From Chlorocebus sabaeus (Eukaryota > Chordata > Mammalia > Primates > Cercopithecidae), in NCBI RefSeq assembly GCF_047675955.1, contig NW_027327424.1, positions 1 to 64,000 of the forward strand: a DNA stretch of 64,000 nt. The letters run 5' to 3'. Below the pieces are notes generated by a model. That model saw only the letters and a program-made list of their open reading frames with translations. It made no database searches and was not told the origin of the DNA. Below, one piece after another: positions 47,665 through 59,360 of this stretch (position 1 is its first letter; each line of letters opens with the position of its first letter). Position numbers and translations under genes: made by a program.

Positions 47665-49039
47665 AAGCTTTCTGAGAAACTGCTCTGTGTTCTGTGAATT
47701 CATCTCACAGAGTTACATCTTTCCTTTCAAGAAGCCTTTCGCTAAGGCTGTTCTTGTGGAATTGGCAAAGGGATATTTGGAAGCCCATAGAGGTCTATAT
47801 TGAAAAAGGAAATATCTTCCGTTCAAAACTGGAAAGAAGCTTTCTGAGAAACTGCTCTGTGTTCTGTGAATTCATCTAACAGAATTACATCTTTCCCTTC
47901 AAGAAACCTTTCGCTAAGGCTGTTCTTGTGGAATTGGCAAAGCGATATTTGGAAACCCATAGAGGGCTATGGTGAAAAAGGAAATATCTTCCGTTCAAAA
48001 CTGGAAAGAAGCTTTCTGAGAAACTGCTCTGTGTTCTGTTAATTCATCTCACAGAGTTACATCTTTCCCTTCAAGAAGCCTTTCGCTAAGGCTGTTCTTG
48101 TGGAATTGGCAAAGGGATATTTGGAAGCCCATAGAGGGCTATGGTGAAAAAGGAAATATCTTCCGTTCGAAACGGGAAAGAAGCTTTCTGAGAAACTGCT
48201 CTGTGTTCTGTGAATTCATCTCACAGAGTTACATCTTTCCCTTCAAGAAGCCTTTTGCTAAGGCTGTTCTTGTGGAATTGGCAAAGGGATATTTGGAAGC
48301 CCATAGAGGGCTATGGTGAAAAAGGAAATATATTCCGTTCAAAACTGGAAAGAAGCTTTCTGAGAAACTGCTCTGTGTTCTGTGAATTCATCTCACAGAG
48401 TTACATCTTTCCCTTCAAGAAGCCTTTCGTTAAGGCTGTTCCTGTGGAATTGGCAAAGGGATATTTGGAAGCCCATAGAGGACTATGGTGAAAAAGGAAA
48501 TATCTTCCGTTCAAAACTGGGAAGAAGCTTTCAGAGAAACTGTTCTGTGTTCTGTAAATTCATCTCACAGAGTTACATCTTTCCCTTCAAGAAGCCTTTC
48601 GCTAAGGCTGTTCTTGTGGAATTGGCAAAGGGATATTTGGAAGCCCATAGAGGGCTATGGTGAAAAAGGAAATAGTTTCCGTTCAAAACTGGAAAGAAGC
48701 TTTCTGAGAAACTGCTCTGTGTTCTGTGAATTCATCTCCAAGAGTTACATCTTTCCCTTCAAGAAGCCTTTCGCTAAGGCTGTTCTTGTGGAATTGGCAA
48801 AGGGATATTTGGAAGCCCATAGAGGGCTATGGTGAAAAAGGAAATATCTTCCGTTCAAAACTGGAAAGAAGCTTTCTGAGAAACTGCTCTGTGTTCTGTG
48901 AATTCATCTCACAGAGTTACATCTTTCCCTTCAAGAAGCCTTTCGCTAAGGCTGTTCTTGTGGAATTGGCAAAGGGATATTTGGAAGCCCATAGAGGCCT
49001 ATGGTGAAAAAGGAAATATCTTCCGTTCAAAACTGGAAA
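47665..49039 (+). repeat. Extra tandem copy of the eight-monomer block
   Basis: It matches the preceding 1,375 bp marker for marker (TTCGAAACGGGA at 48166, gctttcagagaaactg at about 48527, CTCCAAGAG at about 48737). I saw one difference, caagaaacctttcg at about 47900 against caagaagcctttcg. After the block the sequence does not begin a new 61-mer. It switches within the last monomer to GCATTCTGAG/gagtaattgg monomers like those of the five-monomer sub-repeat. Confidence 0.87.
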
Positions 49040-50560
49040 GAAGCATTCTGAGAAACTGCTCTGTGTTCTGTGAATTCATCTCACAGAGTTACATCTTTCC
49101 CTTCAAGAAGCCTTTCGCTAAGGCTGTTCTTGAGTAATTGGCAAAGGGATATTTGGAAGCCCATAGACGGCTATGGTGAAAAAGGAAATATCTTCCGTTC
49201 AAAACTGGAAAGAAGCTTTCTGAGAAACTGCTCTGTGTTCTGTTAATTCATCTCACAGATTTACATCTTTCCCTTCAAGAAGCCTTTCGCTAAGGCTGTT
49301 CTTGTAGAATTGGCAAAGGGATATTTGGAAGCCCATAGAGGGCTATGGTGAAAAAGGAAATATCTTCCGTTCAAAACTGGAAAGAAGCTTTCTGAGAAAC
49401 TGCTCTGTGTTCTGTGAATTCATCTCACAGAGTTACATCTTTCCCTTCAAGAAGCCTTTCGCTAAGGCTGTTCTTGTGGAATTGGCAAAGGGATATTTGG
49501 AAGCCCATAGAGGCCTATGTTGAAAAAGGAAATATCTTCCGTTCAAAACTGGAAAGAAGCATTCTGAGAAACTGCTCTGTGTTCTGTGAATTCATCTCAC
49601 AGAGTTACATCTTTCCCTTCAAGAAGCCTTTCGCTAAGGCTGTTCTTGAGTAATTGGCAAAGGGATATTTGGAAGCCCATAGACGGCTATGGTGAAAAAG
49701 GAAATATCTTCCGTTCAAAACTGGAAAGAAGCTTTCTGAGAAACTGCTCTGTGTTCTGTGAATTCATCTCACAGAGTTTCATCTTTCCCTTAAAGACGCC
49801 TTTCGCTAAGGCTGTTCTGGTGGAATTGGCAAAGCGATATTTGGAAGTCCATAGAGGGCTATGGTGAAAAAGGAAATATCTTCCGTTCAAAACTGGAAAG
49901 AAGCTTTCTGAGAAACTGCTCTGTGTTCTGTTAATTCATCTCACAGAGTTACATCTTTCCCTTCAAGAAGCCTTTCGCTAAGGCTGTTCTTGTGGAATTG
50001 GCAAAGGGATATTTGGAAGCCCATAGAGGGCTATGGTGAAAAAGGAAATATCTTCCGTTCAAAACTGGATAGAAGCTTTCTGAGAAACTGCTCTGTGTTC
50101 TGTGAATTCATCTCCAAGAGTTACATTTTTCCCTTCAAGAAGCCTTTCGCTAAGGCTGTTCTTGTGGAATTGGCAAAGGGATATTTGGAAGCCCATAGAG
50201 GACTATGGTGAAAAAGGAAATATCTTCCGTTCAAAACTGGAAAGAAGCTTTCTGAGAAACTGCTCTGTGTTCTGTTAATTCATCTCACAGAGTTACATCT
50301 TTCCCTTCAAGAAGCCTTTCGCTAAGGCTGTTCTTGTGGAATTGGCAAAGGGATATTTGGAAGCCCATAGAGGTCTATGGTGAAAAAGGAAATATCTTCC
50401 GTTCAAAAGTGGATAGAAGCTTTCTGAGAAACTGCTCTGTGTTCTGTGAATTCATCTCACAGAATTACAACTTTCCCTTCAAGAAGCCTTTCGCTAAGGC
50501 TGTTCTTGTGGAATTGGAAAAGCGATATTTGGAAGCCCATAGAGGGCTATGGTGAAAAAG
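49040..50560 (+). repeat. Diverged partial copy of the HOR interior
   Basis: Ordered markers are GCATTCTGAG (about 49557), gagtaattgg (about 49648), cagatttac (about 49256), cagagtttcatc with aagacgcc and gttctggtgg (about 49770-49822), aactggatagaagc with CTCCAAGAG and catttttccc (about 50065-50130), and cagaattacaac (about 50461). They parallel 31.8-33.5 kb. It differs in having one five-monomer pass, no 9 bp insertion, dropped monomers and extra substitutions (cttaaagacgcc at about 49789, attggaaaagcg at about 50514). It looks like an older relative of the unit or its right boundary. Confidence 0.7.
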
Positions 50561-51539
50561 GAAATATCTTCCGTTCAAAACTGGAAAGAAGCTTTCTGAG
50601 AAACTGCTCTGTGTTCTCTTAATTCATCTCACAGAGTTACATCTTTCCCTTCAAGAAGCCTTTCGCTAAGGCTGTTCTTGTGGAATTGGCAAAGGGATAT
50701 TTGGAAGCCCATAGAGGGCTATGGTGAAAATGGAAATAGTTTCCGTTCAAAACTGGAAAGAAGCTTTCTGAGAAACTGCTCTGTGTTCTGTGAATTCATC
50801 TCACAGAGTTACATCTTTCCCTTCAAGAAGCCTTTCGCTGAGGCTGTTCTTGTGGAATTGGCAAAGGGATATTTGGAAGCCCATAGAGGCCTATGGTGAA
50901 AAAGGAAATATCTTCCGTTCAAAACTGGAAAGAAGCTTTCTGAGAAACTGCTCTGTGTTCTGTTAATTCATCTCACAGAGTTACATCTTTCCCTACAAGA
51001 AGCCTTTCGCTAAGGCTGTTCTTGTGGAGTTGGCAAAGGGATATTTGGAAGCCCATAGAGGTCTATGGTGAAAAAGGAAATATCTTCCGTTCAAAACTGG
51101 GAAGAAGCTTTCTGAGAAACTGCTCTGTGTTCTGTGAATTCATCTCACAGAGTTACATCTTTCCCTTCAAGAAGCCCCTCGCTGAGGCTGTTCTTGTGGA
51201 ATTGGCAAAGCGATATTTGGAAGCCCATAGAGGCCTATGGTGAAAAAGGAAATATCTTCCGTTCAAAACTGGAAAGAAGCTTTCTGAGAAACTGCTCTGT
51301 GTTCTGTGAATTCATCTCACAGAATTACATCTTTCCCTTCAAGAAGCCTTTCGCTAAGGCTGTTCTTGTGGAATTGGCAAAGGGATATTTGGAAGCCCAT
51401 AGAGGGCTATGGTGAAAAAGGAAATATCTTCCGTTCAAAACTGGAAAGAAGCTTTCTGAGAAACTGCTCTGGGTTCTCTTAATTCATCTCACAGAGTTAC
51501 ATCTTTCCCTTCAAGAAGCCTTTCGCTAAGGCTGTTCTT

Positions 51540-52440
51540 GTGGAATTGGCAAAGGGATATTTGGAAGCCCATAGACGGCTATGTTGAAAAAGGAAATATC
51601 TTCCGTTCAAAACTGGAAAGAAGCTTTCTGAGAAACTGCTCTGTGTTCTGTGAATTCATCTCACAGAGTTACATCTTTCCCTTCAAGAAGCCTTTCGCTA
51701 AGGCTGTTCTTGTGGAATTGGCAAAGGGATATTTGGAAGCCCATAGAGGCCTATGGTGAAAAAGGAAATATCTTCCGTTCAAAACTGGAAAGAAGCTTTC
51801 TGAGAAACTGCTCTGTGTTCTGTGAATTCATCTCACAGAGTTACATCTTTCCCTTCAAGAAGCCTTTCGCTAAGGCTGTTCTTGTGGAATTGGCAAAGGG
51901 ATATTTGGAAGCCCATAGAGGCCTATGGTGAAAAAGGAAATATCTTCCTTTCAAAACTGGAAAGAAGCTTTCTGAGAAACTGCTCTGTGTTCTGTGAATT
52001 CATCTCACAGAGATACATCTTTCCCTTCAAGAAGCCTTTCGCTAAGGCTGCTCTTGTGGAATTGGCAAAGGGATATTTGGAAGCCCATAGAGGTCTATGG
52101 TGAAAAAGGAAATATCTTCCGTTCAAAACTGGAAAGAAGCTTTCTGAGAAACTGCTCTGTGTTCTGTGAATTCATCTCACAGAGTTACATCTTTCCCTTC
52201 AAGAAGCCTTTCCCTAAGGCTGTTCTTGTGGAATTGGCAAAGGGATATTTGGAAGCCCATAGAGGCCTATGGTGAAAAAGGAAATATCTTCCGTTCAAAA
52301 CTGGAAAGAAGCTTTCTGAGAAACTGCTCTGTGTTCTGTGAATTCATCTCACAGAATTACATCTTTCCCTTCAAGAAGCCTTTCGCTAAGGCTGTTCTTG
52401 TGGAATTGGCAAAGGGATATTTGGAAGCCCATAGAGGGCT
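51540..52440 (+). repeat. Segment collinear with 8.7-9.6 kb of the left flank
   Basis: gacggctatgttg (about 51573), cttcctttcaaaac with cacagagatacatc (about 51945-52015), ctaaggctgctcttg (about 52042) and ctttccctaagg (about 52210) match 8738-9380 in order, at an offset of 42,835 bp. That is 249 monomers plus the 7 net indel bases lying between. Confidence 0.78.
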
Positions 52441-53989
52441 ATGGTGAAAAAGGAAATATCTTCCGTTCAAAACTGGAAAGAAGCTTTCTGAGAAACTGCT
52501 CTGTGTTCTGTGAATTCATCTCACAGAGTTACATCTTTCCCTTCAAGAAGCCTTTCGCTAAGGCTGTTCTTGTGGAATTGGCAAAGGGATATTTGGAAGC
52601 CCATAGAGGTCTATGGTGAAAAAGGAAATATCTTCCGTTCAAAACTGGAAAGAAGCTTTCTGAGAAACTGCTCTGTGTTCTGTTAATTCATCTCACAGAG
52701 TTACATCTTTCCCTTCAAGAAGCCTTTCTCTAAGGCTGTTCTTGTGGAATTGGCAAAGGGATATTTGGAAGCCCATAGAGGCCTACGGTGAAAAAGGAAA
52801 TATCTTCCTTTCAAAACTGGAAAGAAGCTTTCTGAGAAACTGCTCTGTGTTCTGTGAATTCATCTCACAGAATTACATCTTTCCCTTCAAGAAGCCTTTC
52901 GCTAAGGCTGTTCTTGTGGAATTGGCAAAGTGATATTTGGAAGCCCATAGAGGGCTATGGTGAAAAAGGAAATATCTTCCGTTCAAAACTGGAAAGAAGC
53001 TTTCTGAGAAACTGCTCTGTGTTCTGTGAATTCATCTCACAGTGTTACATCTTTCCCTTCAAGAAGCCTTTCGCTAAGGCTGTTCTTGAGGAATTGGCAA
53101 AGTGATATTTGGAAGCCCTTAGAGGCCTATGGTGAAAAAGGAAATATCTTCCGTTCAAAACTGGAAAGAAGCTTTCTGAGAAACTGCTCTGTGTTCTGTG
53201 AATTCATCTCACAGAGTTACATCTTTCCCTTCAAGAAGCCTTTCGCTAAGGCTGTTCTTGTGGAATTGGCAAAGGGATATTTGGAAGCCCTTAGAGGCCT
53301 ATGGTGAAAAAGGAAATATCTTCCTTTCAAAACTGGAAAGAAGCTTTCTGAGAAACTGCTCTGTGTTCTGTGAATTCATCTCACAGAGTTACATCTTTCC
53401 CTTCAAGAAGCCTTTCGCTAAGGCTGCTCTTGTGGAATTGTCAAAGGGATATTTGGAAGCCCATAGAGGTCTATGGTGAAAAAGGAAATATCTTCCGTTC
53501 AAAACTGGAAAGAAGCTTTCTGACAAACTGCTCTGTGTTCTGTGAATTCATCTCACAGAGTTACATCTTTCCCTTCAAGAAGCCTTTCGCTAAGGCTGTT
53601 CTTGTGGAATTGGCAAAGGGATATTTGGAAGCCCATAGAGGCCTATGGTGAAAAAGGAAATATCTTCCGTTCAAAACTATAAAGAAGCTTTCTGAGAAAC
53701 TGCTCTGTGTTCTGTGAATTCGTCTCACAGATTTACATCTTTCCCTTCAAGAAGCCTTTCGCTGAGGCTGTTCTTGTGGAATTGGCAAAGCGATATTTGG
53801 AAGTCCATAGAGGGCTATGGTGAAAAAGGAAATATCTTCCGTTCAAAACTGGAAAGAAGCTTTCTGAGAAACTGCTCTGTGTTCTGTGAATTCATCTCAC
53901 AGAGTTACATCTTTCCCTTCAAGAAGCCTTTCGCTAAGGCTGTTCTTGTGGAATTGGCAAAGGGATATTTGGAAGCCCATAGAGGGCTA

Positions 53990-54008
53990 TGGTTAAAAAT
54001 TAAATATC
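53990..54008 (-). other. Degraded pJ-alpha box
   Basis: This monomer reads CTATGGTTAAAAATTAAAT instead of CTATGGTGAAAAAGGAAAT. Three substitutions in 12 bases destroy the A-box core, the heaviest local damage to this motif I saw in the window. The neighbours on both sides are intact. Confidence 0.85.
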
Positions 54009-55249
54009 TTCCGTTCAAAACTGGAAAGAAGCTTTCTGAGAAACTGCTCTGTGTTCTGTGAATTCATCTCACAGAGTTACATCTTTCCCTTCAAGAAGCC
54101 TTTCGCTAAGGCTGTTCTTGTGGAATTGGCAAAGGGATATTTGGAAGCCCATAGAGGGCTATGGTGAAAAAGTAAATATCTTCCGTTCAAAACTGGAAAG
54201 AAGCTTTCTGAGAAACCGCTCTGTGTTCTGTGAATTCATCTCACAGAGTTACATCTTTCCCTTCAAGAATCCTTTCGCTGAGGCTGTTCTTGTGGAATTG
54301 GCAAAGGGATATTTGGAAGTCCATAGAGGGCTATGGTGAAAAAGGAAATATCTTCCGTTCAAAACTGGAAAGAAGCTTTCTGAGAAACTGCTCTGTGTTC
54401 TGTGAATTCATATCACAGAGTTACATCTTTCCCTTCAAGAAGCCTTTCGCTAAGGCTGTTCTTGTGGAATTGGCAAAGGGATATTTGGAAGCCCATAGAG
54501 GGCTATGGTGAAAAAGGAAATATCTTCCGTTCAAAACTGGAAAGAAGCTTTCTGAGAAACTGCTCTGTGTTCTGTTAATTCATCTCACAGAGTTACATCT
54601 TTCCCTTCAAGAAGCCTTTCGCTAAGGCTGTTCTTGTGGAATTGGCAGAGGGATATTTGGAAGCCCATAGAGGCCTATGGTGAAAAAGGAAATATCTTCC
54701 GTTCAAAACTGGAAAGAAGCTTTCTGAGAAACTGCTCTGTGTTCTGTGAATTCATCTCACAGAGTTACATCTTTCCCTTCAAGAAGCCTTTCGCTAAGGC
54801 TGTTCTTGTGGAATTGGCAAAGGGATATTTGGAAGCCCATAGAGGTCTATGGTGAAAAAGGAAATATCTTCCGTTCAAAACTGGAAAGAAGCTTTCTGAG
54901 AAACTGCTCTGTGTTCTGTGAATTCATCTCACAGAATTACATCTTTCCCTTCAAGAAGCCTTTCGCTAAGGCTGTTCTTGTGGAATTGGCAAAGTGATAT
55001 TTGGAAGCCCATAGAGGGCTATGGTGAAAAAGGAAATATCTTCCGTTCAAAACTGGAAAGAAGCTTTCTGAGAAACTGCTCTGTGTTCTGTGAATTCATC
55101 TCACAGAGTTACATCTTTCCCTTCAAGAAGCCTTTCGCTAAGGCTGTTCTTGAGGAATTGGCAAAGTGATATTTGGAAGCCCTTACAGGCCTATGGTGAA
55201 AAAGGAAATATCTTCCGTTCAAAACTGGAAAGAAGCTTTCGGAGAAACT

Positions 55250-56281
55250 GCTCTGTGTTCTGTGAATTCATCTCACAGAGTTACATCTTTCCCTTCAAGA
55301 AGCCTTTCGCTAAGGCTGTTCTTGTGGAATTGGCGAAGGGATATTTGGAAGCCCTTAGAGGCCTATGGTGAAAAAGGAAATATCTTCCTTTCAAAACTGG
55401 AAAGAAGCTTTCTGAGAAACTGCTCTGTGTTCTGTGAATTCATCTCACAGAGTTACATCTTTCCCTTCAAGAAGCCTTTCACTAAGGCTGTTCTTGTGGA
55501 ATTGGCAGAGGGATATTTGGAAGCCCATAGAGGCCTATGGTGAAAAAGGAAATATCTTCCGTTCAAAACTGGAAAGAAGCTTTCTGAGAAACTGCTCTGT
55601 GTTCTGTGAATTCGTCTCACAGATTTACATCTTTCCCTTCAAGAAGCCTTTCGCTGAGGCTGTTCTTGTGGAATTGGCAAAGCGATATTTGGAAGTCCAT
55701 AGAGGGCTATGGTGAAAAAGGAAATATCTTCCGTTCAAAACTAGAAAGAAGCTTTCTGAGAAACTGCTCTGTGTTCTGTGAATTCATCTCACAGAGTTAC
55801 ATCTTTCCCTTCAAGAAGCCTTTCGCTAAGGCTGTTCTTGTGGAATTGGCAAAGGGATATTTGGAAGCCCTTAGAGGCCTATGGTGAAAAAGGAAATATC
55901 TTCCTTTCAAAACTGGAAAGAAGCTTTCTGAGAAACTGCTCTGTGTTCTGTGAATTCATCTCACAGAGTTACATCTTTCCCTTCAAGAAGCCTTTCGCTA
56001 AGGCTGTTCTTGTGGAATTGGCAAAGGGATATTTGGAAGCCCATAGAGGCCTATGGTGAAAAAGGAAATATCTTCCGTTCAAAACTGGAAAGAAGCTTTC
56101 TGAGAAACTGCTCTGTGTTCTGTGAATTCGTCTCACAGATTTACATCTTTCCCTTCAAGAAGCCTTTCGCTGAGGCTGTTCTTGTGGAATTGGCAAAGCG
56201 ATATTTGGAAGTCCATAGAGGGCTATGGTGAAAAAGGAAATATCTTCCGTTCAAAACTGGAAAGAAGCTTTCTGAGAAACT
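55250..56281 (+). repeat. Three-monomer (516 bp) tandem pair
   Basis: Monomers with cccttagaggcctatgg and cttcctttcaaaac, then ggcctatgg, then cgtctcacagatttac with gctgaggctg and gaagtccatag, occur twice at exactly 516 bp (e.g. cgtctcacagattt at about 55613 and 56129). Small differences such as ttggcgaagg (55333) and aaaactagaaag (55741) separate the copies. Confidence 0.78.
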
Positions 56282-56781
56282 GCTCTGTGTTCTGTGAATT
56301 CATCTCACAGAGTTACATCTTTCCCTTCAAGAAGCCTTTCGCTAAGGTTGTTCTTGTGGAATTGGCAAAGGGATATTTGGAAGCCCATAGAGGGCTATGG
56401 TGAAAAAGGAAATATCTTCCGTTCAAAACTGGAAAAAAGCTTTCTGAGACACTGCTCTGTGTTCTGTGAATTCATCTCACAGAGTTACATCTTTCCCTTC
56501 AAGAAGCCTTTCGCTAAGGCTGTTCTTGTGGAATTGGCAAAGGGATATTTGGAAGCCCATAGAGGGCTATGGTGAAAAAGGAAATATCTTCCGTTCAAAA
56601 CTGGAAAGAAGCTTTCTGAGAAACTGCTCTGTGTTCTGTTAATTCATCTCACAGAGTTACATCTTTCCCTTCAAGAAGCCTTTCGCTAAGGCTGTTCTTG
56701 TGGAATTGGCAAAGGGATATTTGGAAGCCCATAGAGGCCTATGGTGAAAAAGGAAATATCTTCCGTTCAAAACTGGAAAGA

Positions 56782-58470
56782 AGCTTTCTGAGAAACTGCT
56801 CTGTGTTCTGTGAATTCATCTCACAGAATTACATCTTTCCCTTCAAGAAGCCTTTCGCTAAGGCTGTTCTTGTGGAATTGGCAAAGCGATATTTGGAAGC
56901 CCATAGAGGGCTATGGTGAAAAAGGAAATATCTTCCGTTCAAAACTGGAAAGAAGCTTTCTGAGAAACTGCTCTGTGTTCTGTGAATTCATCTCACAGAG
57001 TTACATCTTTCCCTTCAAGAAGCCTTTCGCTAAGGCTGTTCTTGTGGAATTGGCAAAGGGATATTTGGAAGCCCATAGAGGTCTATGGTGAAAAAGGAAA
57101 TATCTTCCGTTCAAAACTGGAAAGAAGCTTTCTGAGAAACTGCTCTGTGTTCTGTTAATTCATCTCACAGAGTTACATCTTTCCCTTCAAGAAGCCTTTC
57201 TCTAAGGCTGTTCTTGTGGAATTGGCAAAGGGATATTTGGAAGCCCATAGAGGCCTACGGTGAAAAAGGAAATATCTTCCTTTCAAAACTGGAAAGAAGC
57301 TTTCTGAGAAACTGCTCTGTGTTCTGTGAATTCATCTCACAGAATTACATCTTTCCCTTCAAGAAGCCTTTCGCTAAGGCTGTTCTTGTGGAATTGGCAA
57401 AGTGATATTTGGAAGCCCATAGAGGGCTATGGTGAAAAAGGAAATATCTTCCGTTCAAAACTGGAAAGAAGCTTTCTGAGAAACTGCTCTGTGTTCTGTG
57501 AATTCATCTCACAGAGTTACATCTTTCCCTTCAAGAAGCCTTTCGCTAAGGCTGTTCTTGAGGAATTGGCAAAGTGATATTTGGAAGCCCTTACAGGCCT
57601 ATGGTGAAAAAGGAAATATCTTCCGTTCAAAACTGGAAAGAAGCTTTCTGAGAAACTGCTCTGTGTTCTGTGAATTCATCTCACAGAGTTACATCTTTCC
57701 CTTCAAGAAGCCTTTCGCTAAGGCTGTTCTTGTGGAATTGGCAAAGGGATATTTGGAAGCCCTTAGAGGCCTATGGTGAAAAAGGAAATATCTTCCTTTC
57801 AAAACTGGAAAGAAGCTTTCTGAGAAACTGCTCTGTGTTCTGTGAATTCATCTCACAGAGTTACATCTTTCCCTTCAAGAAGCCTTTCGCTAAGGCTGCT
57901 CTTGTGGAATTGTCAAAGGGATATTTGGAAGCCCATAGAGTTCTATGGTGAAAAAGGAAATATCTTCCGTTCAAAACTGGAAAGAAGCTTTCTGACAAAC
58001 TGCTCTGTGTTCTGTGAATTCATCTCACAGAGTTACATCTTTCCCTTCAAGAAGCCTTTCGCTAAGGCTGTTCTTGTGGAATTGGCAAAGGGATATTTGG
58101 AAGCCCATAGAGGCCTATGGTGAAAAAGGAAATATCTTCCGTTCAAAACTGGAAAGAAGCTTTCTGAGAAACTGCTCTGTGTTCTGTGAATTCGTCTCAC
58201 AGATTTACATCTTTCCCTTCAAGAAGCCTTTCGCTGAGGCTGTTCTTGTGGAATTGGCAAAGCGATATTTGGAAGCCCATAGAGGGCTATGGTGAAAAAG
58301 GAAATATCTTCCGTTCAAAACTGGAAAGAAGCTTTCTGAGAAACTGCTCTGTGTTCTGTGAATTCATCTCACAGAGTTACATCTTTCCCTTCAAGAAGCC
58401 TTTCGCTAAGGCTGTTCTTGTGGAATTGGCAAAGGGATATTTGGAAGCCCATAGAGGGCTATGGTGAAAA
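56782..58470 (+). repeat. 26-monomer unit, second (partial) copy
   Basis: It matches 52310-53998 at +4,472 bp. It ends near 58470, where the first copy has the degraded CTATGGTTAAAAATTAAAT stretch and this one has the normal CTATGGTGAAAAAGG. Confidence 0.78.
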
Positions 58471-59360
58471 AGGAAATATCTTCCGTTCAAAACTGGAAAA
58501 AAGCTTTCTGAGAAACTGCTCTGGGTTCTGTTAATTCATCTCACAGAGTTACATCTTTCCCTTCAAGAAGCCTTTCGCTAAGGCTGTTCTTGTGGAATTG
58601 GCAAAGGGATATTTGGAAGCCCATAGAGGCCTATGGTGAAAAAGGAAATATCTTCCTTTCAAAATTGGAAAGAAGCTTTCTGAGAATCTGCTCTGTGTTC
58701 TGTGAATTCATCTCACAGAATTACATCTTTCCCTTCAAGAAGCCTTTCTCTAAGGCTGTTCTTGTGGAATTGGCAAAGCGATATTTGGAAGCCCATAGAG
58801 GCCTATGGTGAAAAAGGAAATATCTTCCGTTCAAAACTGGAAAGAAGCTTTCTGAGAAACTGCTCTGTGTTCTGTGAATTCATCTCACAGAGTTACATCT
58901 TTCCCTTCAAGAAGCCTTTCGCTAAGGCTGTTCTTGTGGAATTGGCAAAGGGATATTTGGAAGCCCATAGAGGGCTATGGTGAAAAAGGAAATATCTTCC
59001 GTTCAAAACTGGAAAGAAGCTTTCTGAGAAACTGCTCTGTGTTCTGTTAATTCATCTCACAGAGTTACATCTTTCCCTTCAAGAAGCCTTTCGCTAAGGC
59101 TGTTCTTGTGGAATTGGCAAAGGGATATTTGGAAGCCCATAGAGGGCTATGGTGAAAAAGGAAATATCTTCCGTTCAAAACTGGAAAGAAGCTTTCTGAG
59201 AAACTGCTCTGTGTTCTGTGAATTCATCTCACAGAGTTACATCTTTCCCTTCAAGAAGCCTTTCGCTAAGGCTGTTCTTGTGGAATTGGCAAAGGGATAT
59301 TTGGAAGCCCATAGAGGGCTATGGTGAAAAAGGAAATATCTTCCGTTCAAAACTGGAAAG

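Larger units (their letters stand above)
52310..56781 (+). repeat. 26-monomer unit (4,472 bp), first copy
   Basis: The offset is exactly 26 x 172. Shared markers are tttctctaagg with gaggcctacgg (about 52730-52790 and 57200-57260), ggcaaagtgatatttgg (about 52925 and 57397), cttgaggaattggcaaagtg (about 53086 and 57558), ctaaggctgctcttgtgg with attgtcaaagg (about 53420 and 57892), ctgacaaactgc (about 53521 and 57993) and cgtctcacagatttac (about 53721 and 58193). A 12-monomer internal relative (54.9-55.4 kb) shares the agtgatatttgg and gaggaattgg monomers. Confidence 0.8.

Noticed and set aside
53714..54061. 115-codon open frame that runs past the usual stop
   Set aside because: It exists only because the TGA in the A-box is mutated to TTA near 53993. 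It is satellite sequence.
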